Shown in pieces: positions 37,013-39,773 of a DNA stretch of 39,773 bases. Source of the stretch: Candidatus Binataceae bacterium (lineage in GTDB: Bacteria; Desulfobacterota; Binatia; Binatales; Binataceae); assembly GCA_035500095.1 (NCBI GenBank), contig DATJXN010000114.1:1-39773 (forward strand). The letters run 5' to 3'. Each line of letters starts with the position of its first letter. Position 1 is the stretch's first letter. A program made the translations under genes and the position numbers. The notes beneath the pieces are model-generated. The model made no database searches, was not told the DNA's origin, and saw only the letters and a list, made by a program, of their open reading frames with translations.

Positions 37013-38095
37013 CTAGCTTCTGAACGATCCGACGATTCCGTAGTATGGCACGGTCAGCGTCGCCTGTTGCGGATCGTCGGTGCGGATGGTCAGCGCGCCG
37101 CGGATCTGTCCGTCTGGAGTGTTGGGCCTGAGCGCCACCGTCAGCTTGTATTCCTTGCCGGGCGTCACCGGCGCCACCTGCGCGAACACGCTGTTGCTGG
37201 TGCTGTCCACGCCGAGCACGTTGATCGTGCGCTTGCCCTGGTTGGTGAGCCGCACAATCCGGATGGCGCCCTGATGATGCGGCAGCATGCCGAAGGACAC
37301 CTGGCTCGGCTTGACCACCAGGTCGCCCTGCACCACGCCGAGAACCGCGACGCGCAGCGGCGCGAGGTTCGTCTCGATACGGAGCGTGTCGCTGATCGGC
37401 CCCGGCGGCATCGACGGCAGGAGCGTCACATGCAGCAGCGCTCCCGACTTGCCGTCGGTGCGCACCGCTTCGCTGACCTTGACATAGGGACTGTCGTTCG
37501 TGACCGACTTGAGCGCGAAGCCCTTCGCGCCGATCGTGTCGCTGATAACGACGTCGCGTGCGGCAGCGCTTCCCTGATGGACGCTGCCGAAGTCGATGTC
37601 GATCGGCTGCGCCGTCACCTGCGGCTTGATCACCCCTTCGATCTTGAGTTGCAGCGACGGGTTCGCCGGATCGTTGGTGCTGACCGTTACCACGGAGAGG
37701 CTGTGGCCTTGCTCGAATTTAGTATCGACCGAGGCCGCGATGGTCGAAACCTCACCGGGCGCAAGGAGGTTCTTGCTCGGCTTGGCGGCGGTGCATCCGC
37801 ACGACGGCGTCACTTTCGTGATTTCGAGCGGCCCGTTGCCTACGTTCTTGATCATGAAGGCGTGGTTTATCGGCGGACCGCTGAGCGCGGTGCCGAAATT
37901 GTACGCCGGCTCGGTGACCTCGGCCTTGGGCGTCCCCTCCGTTCCCGCTCCCGGCTGCTGCTCTCCGAGCAGCGACGAACCGGCCGAAGGCAAGTCCGCG
38001 GCAAGCGCGCAGCGCGTGGGCGCCGCGATCGCAAGCATCAGGGCAAGCGCCAAAGCTGAGCTGACGCGGGACTTCGTATCAGCGAATGACTTCAT
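37013..38095 (-). CDS. Secreted DUF1573-type protein with three Ig-like domains
   Basis: A 360-residue protein with a Sec signal peptide (basic start, hydrophobic 12-25, likely cleavage near ALA-A at 30-33). Three tandem Ig-like domains of the DUF1573/ASH type follow: about 58-156, 157-255 and 256-356. Each starts with an x-FG element (YNFG, IDFG, VSFG). The first carries the family's paired cysteines in TPSCGCTAA (C99, C101); the others lack them. Such proteins are periplasmic or surface structural modules of unknown role. ATG 38095 is preferred because it gives a proper signal peptide; the frame to 38161 would overlap the cupin gene. It follows the cupin by 41 bp. Confidence 0.85.
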   Translation of the reverse strand: MKSFADTKSRVSSALALALMLAIAAPTRCALAADLPSAGSSLLGEQQPGAGTEGTPKAEVTEPAYNFGTALSGPPINHAFMIKNVGNGPLEITKVTPSCGCTAAKPSKNLLAPGEVSTIAASVDTKFEQGHSLSVVTVSTNDPANPSLQLKIEGVIKPQVTAQPIDIDFGSVHQGSAAARDVVISDTIGAKGFALKSVTNDSPYVKVSEAVRTDGKSGALLHVTLLPSMPPGPISDTLRIETNLAPLRVAVLGVVQGDLVVKPSQVSFGMLPHHQGAIRIVRLTNQGKRTINVLGVDSTSNSVFAQVAPVTPGKEYKLTVALRPNTPDGQIRGALTIRTDDPQQATLTVPYYGIVGSFRS

Positions 38096-38136
38096 GTGAG
38101 ACAGGCAGCGCGCGGCGCGCGATTGGCGGACGAATC

Positions 38137-38613
38137 CTATTTTTTCGACCAGTGTTCCCAATCTCGTGCGAAATCCTGCACGGTTATCGCCCGTCGCAAG
38201 GTCAGGTCGGTGTTCAGCAAATCGTAGATCCGATCGTCCTTGCCCCGCATGCTGAAGTAAACCACAGCACCCTCGTCGCCGCCGCCCTCGATGTGGATCT
38301 CATCTTCGGCCCCGCTCGAAAACGAGCCCGCCGGCTTCACCTTCTCGACCACGCCATGCTCGGTCTGGTTGTACACGTGAAGCGTGCCTTCGAGCACCAG
38401 GGTCGTGGTCGGAGCGACGTGACGATGGTAGAGACAAAGGCCCTCGGGATCGAATTTGACCAACATGTCCGCCGAATGAGCCTCGACGTTGACGTCCAGG
38501 ATCCGGTAGTAACAGCCCTCGGTCAGAAAATCCTTCCACTCGATCTTGCTCGAATCGAAGCGGAAGTTTGCGGGTGGCTTTTGCTGACGATCTGGAGTTG
38601 TGCTGCCGCTCAT
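38137..38613 (-). CDS. Cupin-domain protein
   Basis: A 158-residue single-domain cupin. GLCLYHRHVAPTTTLVLEG (58-76) gives candidate metal ligands H63 and H65, and a second strand block AEDEIHIEGG (about 103-112) follows, although the usual second-motif histidine context is unclear. The layout resembles ChrR-like or acetylacetone-cleaving-type cupins, which are metal dioxygenases or small-ligand sensors; I cannot choose between them. ATG 38613 has an AAGGAAAAGG ribosome site just upstream; the frame to 38679 adds a non-conserved stretch. It precedes the DUF1573 gene by 41 bp on the same strand. Confidence 0.8.
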   Translation of the reverse strand: MSGSTTPDRQQKPPANFRFDSSKIEWKDFLTEGCYYRILDVNVEAHSADMLVKFDPEGLCLYHRHVAPTTTLVLEGTLHVYNQTEHGVVEKVKPAGSFSSGAEDEIHIEGGGDEGAVVYFSMRGKDDRIYDLLNTDLTLRRAITVQDFARDWEHWSKK

Positions 38614-38756
38614 TAACCTTTTCCTTTGCGCCTCTTCCCTTGAGTCAGACTGCGCAGAGAGTACCGGATGGATTCTCAAGAGACTATATCACCGGCGAGA
38701 GGGAACGAAGCATTGCCGCCCCTGCGCGGCCCGCTTACGAAAGCGCCTGGTGCGGA

Positions 38757-39773
38757 TCAGCGGCCTGCGGCACGAACCGCTTCGGCAGCGTGCGTGTCGC
38801 GCTCGAAACGGCCGAGGAAGTCGGTTGCAAATTCGCCGCGGAGAAAATCCGGCTCCTGCAAAATACGCAGGTGCAGCGGGATGTTGGTCTTGATGCCGTC
38901 GATGAGGTATTCGCGCAATGCAGCCCGCGCTCGCATCACCACGCCCGGGCGGTCACTCGCGTGCACGATCACCTTGGCGATCAACGGATCGTAGTGCACC
39001 GGCACCCGGTACCCGTCGTACAGCGCCGATTCCACGCGCACGCCGAGCCCCCCGGGCGGATGATGATTCGACACGACCCCCGGCGAGGGCAGATGCGTGT
39101 CCGGATCCTCCGCATAGATGCGGAACTCCATCGCCGCGCCGGCGATGCTCACCTGGCGTTGCTTGAACCGCAGCCGCTCGCCCATCGCGAGCGCCAGGCT
39201 CTCGCGCACGAGGTCGACCCCGGTCACCATCTCGGTGACGCCGTGCTCGACCTGGATCCGCGTATTCATCTCGATGAAGTAGAAGGTGCCGTCGGACGCG
39301 AGCAGGAATTCAACCGTGCCGACGTTGGAATAACCCACGACCTGCGCCGCGCGCACCGCCGCCTTGCCCATCTTCTCGCGCAGGCGCGCCGTCATCACCG
39401 GGCACGGCGCCTCCTCCAGGACCTTCTGATGGCGGCGCTGGATCGAGCAGTCGCGCTCGCCCATGTGAATCACGTTGCGATGGGTGTCAGCGATAATCTG
39501 AAATTCGACGTGCCGTGCGTGCTCGAGGTACTTCTCCAGGTACATCGTGCGCGAGCCGAAAGCCGCTTCGCTCTCGGCGCGCGCGAGCGTGAACAGACGG
39601 CTCAATTCCTTCTCGTCGCGCGCGACGCGCATCCCCTTGCCGCCGCCGCCCGCCGCCGCCTTGACCAGCAGCGGGTAGCCGAGCTGCTCCGCTGCCGCGC
39701 GCGCGCCCGCCGCGCCGGCGGCGAGATCGTCCACGGCCGGCACCACCGGGACGCCGGCCGCCGTCACCACCGC
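38757..39773 (-). CDS. Biotin carboxylase (AccC/PccA-like), 5' end outside window
   Basis: The frame is open to the last base, so the N-terminal ~110 residues are outside. What remains has the ATP-grasp glycine loop AAAGGGGKGMRV, the block YLEKYLEHARHVEFQIIAD, the RDCSIQRRHQKVLEEAPCP motif and the active-site strand FIEMNTRIQVEHGVTEMVTG. Almost all relatives have proline after EH in the last motif; here it is glycine. The chain ends after the usual C-terminal domain, with no biotinyl (BCCP) lysine domain, so a stand-alone carboxylase subunit for acetyl-, propionyl- or methylcrotonyl-CoA carboxylase is likely. It carboxylates biotin using ATP and bicarbonate. The partner genes must lie upstream, outside the window. 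Confidence 0.93.
   Translation of the reverse strand, partial: AVVTAAGVPVVPAVDDLAAGAAGARAAAEQLGYPLLVKAAAGGGGKGMRVARDEKELSRLFTLARAESEAAFGSRTMYLEKYLEHARHVEFQIIADTHRNVIHMGERDCSIQRRHQKVLEEAPCPVMTARLREKMGKAAVRAAQVVGYSNVGTVEFLLASDGTFYFIEMNTRIQVEHGVTEMVTGVDLVRESLALAMGERLRFKQRQVSIAGAAMEFRIYAEDPDTHLPSPGVVSNHHPPGGLGVRVESALYDGYRVPVHYDPLIAKVIVHASDRPGVVMRARAALREYLIDGIKTNIPLHLRILQEPDFLRGEFATDFLGRFERDTHAAEAVRAAGR

Overview
The window is a GC-rich, densely coded bacterial chromosome segment with about 35 protein genes. It shows no RNA genes, CRISPR array, transposase or plasmid functions. The mix is: many flavin- or F420-type LLM oxidoreductases, acyl-CoA dehydrogenases, MaoC/hotdog hydratases, an SDR, a crotonase, a two-subunit 2-oxoacid:ferredoxin oxidoreductase (KorAB) and a full GlgE glucan operon. 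This suits a free-living, heterotrophic, probably uncultured soil or sediment lineage (for example Binatota, Rokubacteria or another deep deltaproteobacteria-like group). That placement is inference; nothing here is a taxonomic marker precise enough to settle it.

Layout. 1-3.2 kb: the C-terminal part of a FemAB/BioF2-like acyltransferase (cut by the window edge), a 47-residue single-pass membrane protein with a strong ribosome binding site, a GT87-type mannosyltransferase split by a frameshift, and a MAPEG membrane protein. 3.3-10.1 kb: a BaiN/YhiN flavoprotein, two paralogous LLM oxidoreductases flanking a translationally coupled acyl-CoA dehydrogenase/SDR pair, and a nitronate monooxygenase. 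10.1-19.1 kb (minus strand): glgE, a treS-maltokinase fusion and glgB, followed by a SnoaL-like protein with a lysine/alanine-rich tail and an exported chalcone-isomerase-like protein. The three enzymes convert trehalose to maltose, maltose to maltose-1-phosphate, polymerise it into alpha-1,4-glucan and branch it.

19.2-27.9 kb: acyl-CoA metabolism. A DsbA-fold isomerase, a FlK-like thioesterase and a double-hotdog MaoC protein form one operon. A third LLM enzyme, an alpha/beta hydrolase and a crotonase lacking both classical glutamates follow. Then comes an acyl-CoA dehydrogenase/two-subunit hydratase operon whose divergent promoter region carries two 20-bp direct repeats. 28.0-31.1 kb: korAB with a clear terminator and a plausible promoter. 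31.1-35.4 kb: rhodanese, cob(I)alamin adenosyltransferase, metallo-beta-lactamase hydrolase, ligA and acylphosphatase, all on the minus strand with short gaps. 35.5-39.8 kb: a small unknown protein, a YiiX-like cysteine hydrolase, a secreted three-domain DUF1573 protein, a cupin and the C-terminal part of a biotin carboxylase cut by the window end.

I see no wholly new system. The observations most worth checking are the small membrane protein, the direct-repeat operator at 25.6 kb, the odd active sites of several acyl-CoA enzymes, and the SnoaL protein with a histone-H1-like tail attached to the GlgE operon.
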